Part shown: piece by piece, positions 55,495 to 64,000 of the stretch | Layout: each line of letters opens with the position of its first letter | Numbering within the stretch: the stretch's first letter is position 1 | Assembly (NCBI GenBank): GCA_010909165.1 | Contig: MU008191.1 | Coordinates: 434,001 to 498,000, forward strand | Reading direction: 5' to 3' | Origin: Anthoceros angustus | Lineage: Eukaryota > Streptophyta > Anthocerotopsida > Anthocerotales > Anthocerotaceae | Length of the DNA: 64,000 nt | Position numbers and translations under genes: made by a program | Notes under the pieces: generated by a model | Told to the model about the DNA's origin: nothing | Seen by the model: only the letters and a program-made list of their open reading frames with translations | Databases searched by the model: none

Positions 55495-56745
55495 TCATCT
55501 GCTCTCCTTAAACCGATCATCATCCAATTCAAGGCCCTCTGCAGCAAGAAGCTGCTGTATCAACTTCTTCTTGTCCTCCTCGTCCTGCTTCCTTTTCAGT
55601 ATGTCCCGTTTCTTCAAAACCAGAGAATGCCGCCTCACAGTTGTCTCAAAGTTTGAAACGCTAGCTTGCTTTTCTCGGGAGAGAATTCTCCTTTCCTCTT
55701 CTGGGTCCATCTGCAACAGATTCAAACTTGTCAGCTCTGGGAGAAAAGGGAACGCAATTGCCTCCCATTGTTTCTTGATGTCACATGATACCTTATGCTT
55801 TGCCAGACGACGAGCTTTCAAATTCATCTCCCGCTGCTGCTGCTCAGCCCATGCAGAGACAGCCATGTCCCCACGTTGCTCGAACGCTTTCTTCTTCTTA
55901 ATCACCCACTCTACCCACGATTTTGACGCCTGCTCCAAACAGCAGGATGTTAGATCGAGCTACCGGAAGCACAAAGCTGGATATAGTCCTGTTCAAACAG
56001 GCATGGGATGAGCTGAAACCCGACCTTCATAGGATTTGTTCGATGGTCAAGGTCATATTGTCTGCGCTGATCCTTGTCCATAAGAAGCTCATAGGCTGCC
56101 TGAATCTTGATGAATCGACCTTCGGCTGTTTCCCCGTCCAGTAACTCTGTGCTACCATCGTACACTGGACATGTCCACTATGCACTCAGATGTGTCTGTA
56201 GAAAGATATCCCGACATGAACTGTCAATCGCCTGGCAGGAATGAGAGTCAAGATGCCCTTACCATCCGGGTGAAACACTTTGGCAAGACGCCGATAGGCA
56301 GTCTTAACTCCATCGTCGTTCACATCCCTCTCCACACCTTCATCCATATGCGAAGCATACCACTCATACAACTATTCCACGAGCAGCACGCCCCAATCCG
56401 GGCAAATCAGGAAGCGACCAAAAGCTGATCACTGCTCATACCTAGAATATCATACGGCGACTCCGCATCCGTCCATTCCGCTGATCTGACTGAAAATAAC
56501 CTCCCTGCCAGCTTTCTCCTCCTCCTCTCTCCATGGAACACACGCCTGCCGGACGATTCCTGAGAAACCCTTCCCAACTGGCAGCAGCGGGCATCACCTG
56601 GAACACACTTGCGTCTTATCCACGTCCTCTGCAGACGCCCCAACCTTAATGCCCCTACCTGAAGCAGCGAGAGGCAAGGGGAAGAAGCTGAAGCCAGAGA
56701 TGAAAGACTTATAGAGGAGAGGCAAGCGGCCCGGAGAGATGCCAT
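55495..56745 (-). CDS. Plastid-type DnaJ (J-domain) protein
   Basis: Five exons join in frame to 290 residues: 56745-56442, 56337-56263, 56164-56025, 55929-55792, 55710-55495. The N-terminal about 95 residues are Ser/Arg/Leu-rich, like a chloroplast transit peptide. The J domain spans SPYDILGVERDVNDDGVKTA, YRRLAKVFHPD (the HPD that stimulates Hsp70) and the ETAEGRFIKIQAAYELLMDK helix with RRQYD. The C-terminal region is a conserved plant-specific extension (SWVEWVIKKKKAFEQRGDMA, WAEQQQREMNL, PEEERRILSREK, LIQQLLAAEGLELD). It has no Gly/Phe or zinc-finger domain, so it is a type III J protein. The last intron (81 nt, 55791-55711) is a multiple of three with no stop. The exon 3 donor is a weaker GTCGGG. 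Degenerate copies of this gene lie at 10160-10440 and 49316-49355. Confidence 0.92.
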
Positions 56746-57589
56746 TGGAACGCCGTCAGAGCGGAGCCTACACGGGGCTAGAATTTCAAACGAGTGAGAC
56801 AGAATCCGCTGCGAGTGCTTTCATGTTTAGAATTCCCGGAAAACCTGTCTGGCGATCCACATCTTCCCCAGCAGGAACCAGAACTGATAGTCCACAAACA
56901 CCTTACAATCTCTGAGCTACAGGATCGCCAAAATCCCCATTCCTCCTGGGTATTGAAGATTGTTTGCCTCACACGCTTCACAACTGCAATTCGGACTGCT
57001 CTCAACTAGCAACTTTTCCAAGGCACAAACGTATCAAAAGCAAAGCATAGTATGCTCCTTCCAGCTGATCACGGCAAAGAGAAGTTTCCAATTCACGGCC
57101 ACAGAGCGCTTGTCAGCGCAATTCAGCACACAGGAATGCGGGAATTTCTGAACTTGCCTGCCGCATGTGGCAAGGCCACCGAGATTCCGAGATTTGAGAG
57201 ACTGAATTCCCAGAAACGTTTCTTACAGGTACTTACATGGAAATGTGGAAGATTCCGAATAGGGCTGAGCGAAGCCCTAATTTATATGCACTGGCGGGAA
57301 CTTGAAGGAGGTGCTTGATCCCGGAGGCTTCAGCTGAATTGAATGTATCGACTGTTGAGACTCTGTCTGCGTGCTCGATGGGTGAGGGATTGTTGAACGG
57401 AGGATCTATGGTGTCGATGTGCTGGACTTTCTCGACACTGAGGGTTGAGGCCGTAGTTGGAGGAATTGGATGGGATTGATGACTGGGGCAATTGGTCCCT
57501 TGTCGTTGTCTAGGCACGACGGTGTAATAGTTTGGGAAGAAGGAGACTAAGTCTGGGTCGGGCTGGGCTGGGCTGGGCTGGAAGGTAGG
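56746..57589. promoter_or_regulatory. Divergent upstream region of DnaJ and NUFIP genes
   Basis: 844 bp separate the two start codons. No gene recognised. Frames on both strands are short. A GGGCT run at about 57560-57580 lies just before the NUFIP start. No defined promoter motifs can be assigned. Confidence 0.35.
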
Positions 57590-60500
57590 ATGAGGCCTTC
57601 ACAGCAACGGCCTCCATACGGGTACCTGCGGCCGCCTCTCCCGCGTCTGCAGCCTCCTCAGCATGGAGCTTACTTGCCGCATCCCAGCTACATGGCTGGG
57701 TCGGGGGCTGCCGCACCAGGTATACCGGCCATGGGGGTCCCAATGGGCGCTGGGCAGTATGAGTATCTGCAGGGAGGCGTCGTGATGCAGGGTGGGGATG
57801 TCATGAACCAGGGCTGGATGAACCCTAGACCTGATAATAGGGGCTGGGAGGCAGGTGTGTTCGCTCAGGTGAGCCTGGGTGTTGGTTTGGTACCGTGACC
57901 AGATCGTGGAGAGGGAGTCTCTGCTGGAGTATGTGGATTTGGCCAGGTTTCGGTACGCGTTTTGACTAGCCGTGGCTTCTCGCAGGGTAGACCACCACAG
58001 CCACACTTCAACGGTGGCATGACTATGATATGTGAGGGGGTTCCAAATGCTGTCAATAGTCATGGCCTGCATCAGATGAATGCCCATGCTTTCCAGCCGC
58101 AACCTCATCAGGCACCACAGATGATGCCGGGCGTGGGATTACTGCCCGCACCCCATCCATCTGCTCCTCCGGGTTATCATCATTTTGGTGGGCAGCCAGT
58201 TTGGGGTCAGGCCCCACCAGGTCAAGGCTGGTATGGTGGCATGCCTCCTCCGCATGAAATGAATCAGTTTCAAGCGTTGCCGCCTGAATTCGGGTACAAG
58301 GATCCTGGGGCCGGTGGTGGTTCTAGGAGATCTGCACCTGGAGGAAATCGAGGAACAGAAAACTCTGTTCCTCCTGTGTTGAGCTCCCAGAAGCCGACTG
58401 AGTGAGTAGATTGCTGGTTTGTCTATTCGCTTATTGTGAATTGCACTTTTCTTCCTAGGTCTCTCTGTGATGTGTGGTTATCATGGTAATCAGGCAGCTG
58501 CATTGTGCAGCTTGTGACCGGTCATTCACTAACAGTCAGCAAAGAGCTGCGCACATGAACACTCATGTCAAGTGTGATGCACAGGGCTGCACGTTTGAGG
58601 CCTCTAGTAAGCGTGCCGCTACCTATGCTGGCTATTCTGCAATGTGTCTTTGCGGCTCTGCTTGTGTGATCCAAACCCAGGCCCTTCAGCTCATTTGCGT
58701 AGTTCCACTCTAGCATCCTCTCACTATGAGTGTGCAATGCTTGCGATAGGTCTTCCATGTTTAAGTACTGTGTAAGCCAAATCAAAGATTGTGTTTGGAT
58801 TGGCAGCAAGGGTTGTCAAGGAACACAAGCTTACACATGGCAAGAAACCATCTCTGGAGCGGGTTATATCCAGGTACCATGGGCGTGAGTCTTTTATATG
58901 TTGGCTTCACCACGAAATTGGTTTGTGGGGTTTCTTGCTGATGCCATCTTTACAGAAAGCCCATTTCCAAAGAGGCAGAGGTTGAAGCACAGCGATGGCG
59001 AGATGAACGGCGAAAAAATTATCCTACAGTGGCAAACATCAAGCGCAGGGTATGACCCTGGCCAGGGGTATGCATAGTTTTCTCCTTTTCTATGGGTGGA
59101 ATATCTGATTTTCTGTAAGTGGATGCAGGAGGAAGAGCTAGCTGCTCGCAGAGCAACAGGAGAGATGATGGATGAGGAGGCTTGCAAGCGGAGGCAGGTC
59201 TGTGTCCATTGTCACGGTGTCTGCTTATTACGATGACCTGCTTGTGTGGGAAAATATTTTTTGCTGCCTAATGGTCCTCTTGTTAACTAATGTGCTTTTG
59301 TACTGGCAGAGATTAAAAGAGATTCTGGCAAAACAAGCTCAATTGGGGTGTGCAGTTGCTGAGGTTCCAGACTATATGTTGAGAGATACTTACGGGGCTG
59401 GGCGCAGGCCTGCTGGGCAGACCAGAGTGAATGGGAAGAGGAGGATCCAGCAGGATACAGTGCTCGACACTACACTCAATAGTGTGAATGGAGAGAGGCC
59501 GGCGAAGGTTGCAAGGCTAGAGAACGACTCTCAGGTGGATTACACCGCTGAAGAGGATAGGACTTCCATGGCAGTTGGTAACGTGGTACCAATTTCAGAG
59601 GTAGTTGATGGTAAGGAACCACACAACCTTGCGGACACCCGGCAGACAAGGCAAGGAACACGGGTGTGTCACTACTTTTTGAGAGGCCGGTGCAAGAAGG
59701 GAGGGAGATGTGAGTTTCTCCACGAACGAAATTCCAGGCATAAGGGCGCTGGACGAGAGAACAGGGGCCAGCAGATGGTGGGGGTGGCAGCCCAGCGGAA
59801 GCCAAGTCTGTTGGCCAAACTACTGGAACCTGAGGTCCAAAGAGACCACAGTCACATCCTACAGTGTCTCCGCTTTTTCGTGGATAACAATTTTCTTCAA
59901 GATTATCCAGAGAAACCGCTGGAGTTCTCCAGCTGGCTGTCTGAAGAGGAACGCATGACTGAAGTAGAGAAATGGGACACAGCGGAGAAGGGCTGTGTAG
60001 TAGCAGATGTAGCAGAGGATCTCGAAGTAGCCGATGTAGCAGAGGATCTCAGGGTAGCCAATATAGCAGAGGATAGTGGAGGAGCATTTGTAGCACAGGA
60101 TGGCGGAGGCGCTGTGGCACAGACTGTCGGAGTAGCAGCTGTAGCACAGGATGTCGGAGTAGCAGCTGTAGGAGAGGACTGCCCGGTAGCAGCTACAGCA
60201 GAGAACGGTGGCGGCACAGAGGACGTCACACAGGGAGATGACAGCCAGCAGGGATGCAACACCCCGCAGGGAGCTGACACCAGCTGGCGGGCTGAAGAGG
60301 AACGCATGGCTGAAGCAGAGAAATGCAACACAGCGGAGAAGGGCTGTGTAGCAGATGTAGCAGAGGATCTCAGAGTAGCCGAGATAGCAGAGGATAGTGG
60401 AGGAGCAGTTGTAGCACAGGATGGTGGAGGAGCCGCTGTGGCACTGGATGGCGGAGGAGTCGCTGTGGCACAGGATGGCGGAGGAGTCGCTGTGGCACAG

Positions 60501-60824
60501 GATGGCGGAGGAGTCGCTGTGGCACAGGATGGCGGAGGAGCCACTGTGGCAAAGACTGGCGGAGTAGCTGCTGTATTACAGGATGGGGGAGTAGCAGCTG
60601 TAGGAGAGGTCTGCCCGGTAGCAGCTACAGCAGAGAACGATGGCTGCGCAGAGGACGTCGCACAGGGAGATGGCAGCCAGCAGGGCTGCAAAACCCCTCA
60701 GGGAGGTGACACCCCAAACGCATCCGACGTCCTGCGGGGTTGCAGCGTAGTTGCTATAGCACAAACCTGCGACAAAGAGAGGAAAAACGGTTTTGAAGAA
60801 ATATGTGACTTGGAGACCGCTTGA
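57590..60824 (+). CDS. NUFIP1: NUFIP1-like zinc-finger protein with repetitive acidic tail
   Basis: Seven exons join in frame to 850 residues: 57590-57868, 57986-58401, 58494-58606, 58807-58873, 58956-59049, 59129-59197, 59310-60824. The first about 230 residues are Pro/Gly/His/Gln-rich and disordered. A C2H2 finger follows (LHCAACDRSFTNSQQRAAHM, then CDAQGCTFEAST, VVKEHKLTH). The NUFIP signature RWRDERRKNYPTVANIKRR lies at about residues 304-322. A CCCH finger, CHYFLRGRCKKGGRCEFLH, is at about 466-484. NUFIP1 is a nuclear adaptor of the R2TP/HSP90 pathway, assembling box C/D snoRNPs with 15.5K/SNU13; plant homologues also combine C2H2 and CCCH fingers. From about residue 575 the tail is a tandem repeat of Val/Ala/Gly/Asp/Gln units encoded by a minisatellite, unlike known NUFIP sequences. 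Confidence 0.92.
59940..60720 (+). repeat. Coding superrepeat and 27-bp minisatellite in the NUFIP gene
   Basis: Two long coding repeats (about 59940-60285 and 60290-60715) share the order EEERM.E.EK, EKGCV.DVAEDL, IAEDSGGA, GEVCPVAATAEN (or GEDCP) and QQGC.TPQG. Inside the second, a 27-bp unit encoding VAVAQDGGG repeats about five times at 60415-60570. All copies stay in frame. Confidence 0.9.
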
Positions 60825-61737
60825 CTATAGTCAGGTTTCGTATTTAACTGTAGTAAAACTTACCGGAAATCTCTTTTCCCATGTGTCTGGATGGATAATC
60901 TGAATACATTTCGAGCCAGTTGATTTGTGGATACGGGCATTGCCTGGAAGGACACTTCCATCACGGTACTCATTGGAAATGTTCGTCAATTGGAGGTAAA
61001 TGTCAGCAATATCGCAGTGTTCACTTATCTACGTCATTGCTCAAATGCGAGGAATTGTAGCATGACACACTCCTAGAATACAGGCCTAACCTAGATCGAA
61101 CCGCAAGTACAATTGCGAAACCCACTCCTCCAATGGAAGCCCTAACGAACGAAAGTAAAACAGCGCAGGTACAACTGCGTAAGCCACTCCTCGAATGCAA
61201 GCCCTGCCAAAGGGGAAGACTGCTACGACTGGAGGTTCTCGGTGTACGTCTAGCCTAAAAAACTGAGGCAGTGCGGAGACACTCACGAAGCTAAATATGT
61301 TTCAGCTTCCACATACAAAGTTCATCAGCACGGCATCTCACCGAGTCTACCCTGAAGACAGAGAGCGGACACTACTGAGTCATAGCTTTGCACAGCGACC
61401 CGATATTGCTAGACATGCATGCCTAACCCTACAGGCACGAAGTACAGGAACACAACATTTCTTCCAGCCATCCAACAAATAGCAGCATCGGACAAACGTG
61501 ACATAGGTACACAGGAAACGAGAAGCTTCTGCGATTGCAAGAAGTAGCAAATAGCAAACACACAGCATCGGGCTGCCAAAATTCCACAAAGGATCAAATC
61601 TCGCAGGAAGTACGTTCTGCAGCTTGCAGGAGACAGCACCTTGCAAACGAAAAGCGTACAGCTGTCAAAATCGTCCAAAATTGCAGCACCACATCTGAGT
61701 CCACTATTGGGACTCAGCCAACCTATCGACAAAACCT
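60825..61737. other. Convergent intergenic region of NUFIP and eL13
   Basis: No gene. 61085-61210 contains two related segments sharing ACAACTGCG or ACAATTGCG, then CCACTCCTC.AATG.AAGCCCT. 3' UTRs of both flanking genes lie here. Confidence 0.5.
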
Positions 61738-62358
61738 CTACTTCTTCTCGTCCTTCTCAGCCTCGGCTGCCTTGGCCTTCCTCTTCCCAACCAGCCGCTG
61801 GTTCATCCTCTCTAACCGCAGCTTCCCGTACACGCTCGCGTCCGTCATAGCCGTGTCCACCTCCACAAGTCCAACCTCAGGCCTCGGCTTCACAATCGGC
61901 AACACAGGGCCCTGCAGCTGAGTCACGGAGCTCAGTTCCTCGGGAGTGGCATCTCCGGCCTTGGTCTTCTTCCCCCGCCGGGGGAACACCACCAGCTTCG
62001 CCTTGTACGTGTTCAGCCTCTGCACGTTGACCTGCAGGCTCTCCAGACACCGGTTCTTCCTCCGATGATCCACCGCAATTCCGATGGTCGGGGCAAGCTT
62101 CTTACTGATCCCCGCCTCCTTCAGCTCCTCCAGGGTGAAGCCGCGCCCCGCCCTGATCTTGCTGTTGTACCGCAGCGTCTGCGAGTGCACCACAGGCCGA
62201 AGCGGCCCCGCCGTTGGCCGCGGGAAGATCCGCACCGCCTTCCTCTGCCTCACAAGACGTCTTCTCTTCTTGCGCGCCGGCTGGTTGAACCACGTCCTCA
62301 CGTAGTTCTGCCAGTCCTTCTTGAAGTGGCCATTCGGCACAACGTTGTTGTGCTTCAT
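61738..62358 (-). CDS. RPL13: 60S ribosomal protein L13 (eL13)
   Basis: A 206-residue single-exon coding region with the invariant N-terminus [40 protein letters not shown] (basic rRNA-binding), [39 protein letters not shown] and [19 protein letters not shown] follow, then a Lys/Glu/Ala-rich C-terminal tail. Length and motifs match cytosolic plant eL13, a structural component of the 60S subunit. The upstream region on the minus strand has a TTTATAG box near 62450 and GGTTAGGGC, a telo-box-like word common in plant ribosomal-protein promoters. Many plant eL13 genes contain an intron early in the coding region; none is present here. Confidence 0.98.
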   Translation of the reverse strand: MKHNNVVPNGHFKKDWQNYVRTWFNQPARKKRRRLVRQRKAVRIFPRPTAGPLRPVVHSQTLRYNSKIRAGRGFTLEELKEAGISKKLAPTIGIAVDHRRKNRCLESLQVNVQRLNTYKAKLVVFPRRGKKTKAGDATPEELSSVTQLQGPVLPIVKPRPEVGLVEVDTAMTDASVYGKLRLERMNQRLVGKRKAKAAEAEKDEKK

Positions 62359-62558
62359 CTTCCTGCCGCTGAGGTCTCCCCGCCTTCACGCTCTCGAAAG
62401 AATGTCTCCGCCGAGCCTCCTTCTTTTTGAAGGCTGCTTCGCCTTCCTATAAATTGCCCTAACCTAACCTGACCTGACCTAACTTAGTAACCAGAGTTAG
62501 GAAAGTAACCCCTGTGGGTTAAACTAACCCGAGGCGGCGATGGCAGGAGCTTGGAGAC
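62359..62558. promoter_or_regulatory. Short bidirectional upstream region of eL13 and the ASCH gene
   Basis: At most about 200 bp (or 460 bp, if the ASCH protein starts at 62820) separate two divergent genes. It contains the TTTATAG element (about 62448-62454) and tandem CCTAACCT/GACCTGACCT words at about 62460-62485, which resemble telo-boxes. Orientation of these elements favours eL13. Confidence 0.5.
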
Positions 62559-62819
62559 ATGCCGGAGACGATGACGACGGGGACTCTCCTGTCCGTGGCG
62601 CCGCCAGTCCAGCACAGTCCGCACTGCCCGAGGCTCTGGCGATGGAGGAGGCCTGAGCAGCGGAACGGGAAATGTACCAAGCCCGGCTATGGCGTCCAGG
62701 TGCGGGAGGGGCGTGCTGGGATTGCTGTCGGGTTGTTTTCCAGGCATCTGGAGGGCGGGGCAATGAGGCGAGGAGTGGCTTGCTTCTCGAGCTACTTGGG
62801 CCGGCCCACGCATCCAGGC

Positions 62820-64000
62820 ATGGCGGAGAAGATCACGGATCCCTGTATGACGCTGCACCAGCCGTGGGCGTCGTTGCTCATACATGGGATCAAGAGAGTA
62901 GAAGGACGCTCCTGGCCTGCCCCCAAAAGTCTTCTCCCAGGTGGAGCTCGTCTTCAGGGTGTTGTTGGAAGCGGAATTGCGAAAGGAGGTGGATTTGGTT
63001 TGGTTGACACTGGAGTGTGGGTGCAGGCCGGTTATGGATTCACGCAGCTGCTAGGCCCCCGGAGAGGGAGATGCTTGAGGCTCTTGAGAGGTTTTACAAG
63101 TACGCTTACGGGCTGGATGGTGTGACGGAGTTCCAGTGTCCTCCGCATTATCCCACATCGGTGCTTTTGGGTAACGTTGTGCTGGACAAGTTGATGCTGC
63201 CTGGAGCTTGTGATGGGTGTCCTTCTCGAAATGATTCCTCACTTTTCTGGAAATCATATTCAGGTTATTCAGGCTATGGGTGGTTGGTTGTGTACTGCAG
63301 GTTGTGTGAATGTTGTGGGTTGCATGAAGCTTGAGGATCTGGTCAGCTGGCAAGATGTAACTGAAGGTGTAAGTTCAGTTGAACCACAACCTTGGAATGT
63401 GTGTCACTTGTGTGTGCTTTTGCTTCATGGAGTGAGGATGATGTTGTTGTTCTGTCCACTTCTTTCTTCTGATTGTTGTAGTTGCGTTCAGCTCAAACTG
63501 CTATATAATGTAGCAAGTTTGTGAAGTGATGATAGGAATCTTGGATGGCTGCAGGTGCGACTAGAAGGGGGTATGACGGAGTACTGCTGGCTTTGTGAGG
63601 ATCCGCAGGTTGTTGTTCGTTGCTGTCATGTCTGCATGTTCCGTAAGTGTCGTGTTTTGTTCTGATCTGCATGATGAACACATTGGGGACTTACCCATTT
63701 ATGTCATGCAGAGATTGGCGGTGCCATTTGGCATGCGGGGTCAGCAAGGCATCTACCAGCTCGACAGGCGGGTAGGTTGGAGCTCTGGACCCGGCACTGC
63801 ACTTGGAATTTGCACCTGTTGGGTCGTCCTGATGTACATGCTTGTTGGGCAGTATCTTGACGGAGCACTGCGGAGTTTAAGGCCAATGACGGGGCCCTCA
63901 CCCGTCAAGTTCCCCGTCTCGCCTCTCGATGTCCTGCGGCCTCCACGTCCAAGTCTCATCTCACGGGAGAGTGCAGAAAGTGCAGCGGAGGCGGAAAGAC
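62820..64000 (+). CDS. ASCH-domain protein (plant), 3' end not resolved
   Basis: Exons 62820-62940, 63027-63170, 63301-63368, 63555-63608 and 63712 onward join in frame. They encode MAEKITDPCMTLHQPWASLL, IHGIKRVEGRSWPAP, GRLWIHAAARPPEREMLEAL, CPPHYPTSVLLG, GCVNVVGCMKLEDLVSWQDV, YCWLCEDPQ and RLAVPFGMRGQQGIYQLDRR. This is the ASCH fold (beta-barrel, related to PUA) of a small plant family related to the domain in activating signal cointegrator 1 (TRIP4); it probably binds nucleic acid or nucleotides, activity unproven. The ATG at 62820 fits the conserved start, but the frame is open from an ATG at 62559, and a 39-codon upstream ORF starts at 62540. A donor (CGG/GTAGGT, exon end 63771) may end exon 5; otherwise the frame stays open to the window edge. 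Confidence 0.88.

Noticed and set aside
59903-60691. 262-codon minus-strand frame opposite the NUFIP tail
   Set aside because: Antisense shadow of the 27-bp coding repeat (SCATATPPP-type repeats).
62700-62743. Short intron (GTGCGG...TTTTCCAG) in the 5' part of the ASCH gene
   Set aside because: At 44 nt it is below the usual plant minimum, and removing it would shift the frame away from the conserved ASCH start.

Overview
This is a stretch of land-plant nuclear DNA. The evidence is plant-only families (VQ-motif, PADRE/DUF4228, temperature-induced lipocalin, DUF26/Gnk2, nepenthesin-type aspartic protease, PLS-class pentatricopeptide repeat protein), GT-AG introns of about 80-500 bp, a plant-type U2 snRNA and an initiator tRNA-Met. 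The near-perfectly repetitive PLS units of the PPR gene recall seed-free vascular plants (fern or lycophyte), but the lineage cannot be fixed from this window alone.

Layout. 1-170 is the 3' tail of a gene cut by the left edge. 600-9060 is a rearranged tandem array of noncoding repeats whose blocks join at short shared sequences. 9.7-11.4 kb holds a U2 snRNA gene, a decayed copy of a DnaJ gene and a tRNA-iMet gene. 12.4-22.4 kb is a one-orientation cluster of four PADRE genes with a secreted DUF26 gene inside it. 23.7-32.6 kb is gene dense: DOT2/SART1 splicing factor (12 exons reconstructed), a broken short-chain dehydrogenase, a lipocalin, a BAP31-like ER protein and a secreted B-lectin protein. 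32.6-41.6 kb is gene poor, with simple repeats, a 5'-truncated LINE with an intact 14-bp target-site duplication, and a 58-bp minisatellite. 41.7-43.6 kb is a VQ-motif gene. 43.6-49.7 kb is AT-rich with a two-exon aspartic protease. 49.7-54.8 kb is a giant PPR gene carrying a duplicated three-unit block and three 2-bp deletions, followed by a decayed PPR unit. 55.5-64 kb carries a chloroplast-type DnaJ gene, a NUFIP1-like gene with a minisatellite-encoded tail, ribosomal protein eL13, and an ASCH-domain gene cut or continuing at the right edge.

Functional themes. RNA processing recurs: U2 snRNA, DOT2 (tri-snRNP), NUFIP1 (snoRNP/R2TP assembly) and PPR (organelle RNA editing or processing). Stress and defence also recur: PADRE cluster, Gnk2, B-lectin, lipocalin, VQ. 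Several neighbours are divergent pairs with short shared upstream regions (DOT2/SDR 288 bp, eL13/ASCH about 0.2-0.46 kb, DnaJ/NUFIP about 0.84 kb). Nothing here requires an operon-like explanation. The most unusual items are the PPR unit damage, the microhomology-joined repeat array, the dispersed DnaJ fragments and the hypervariable NUFIP tail.
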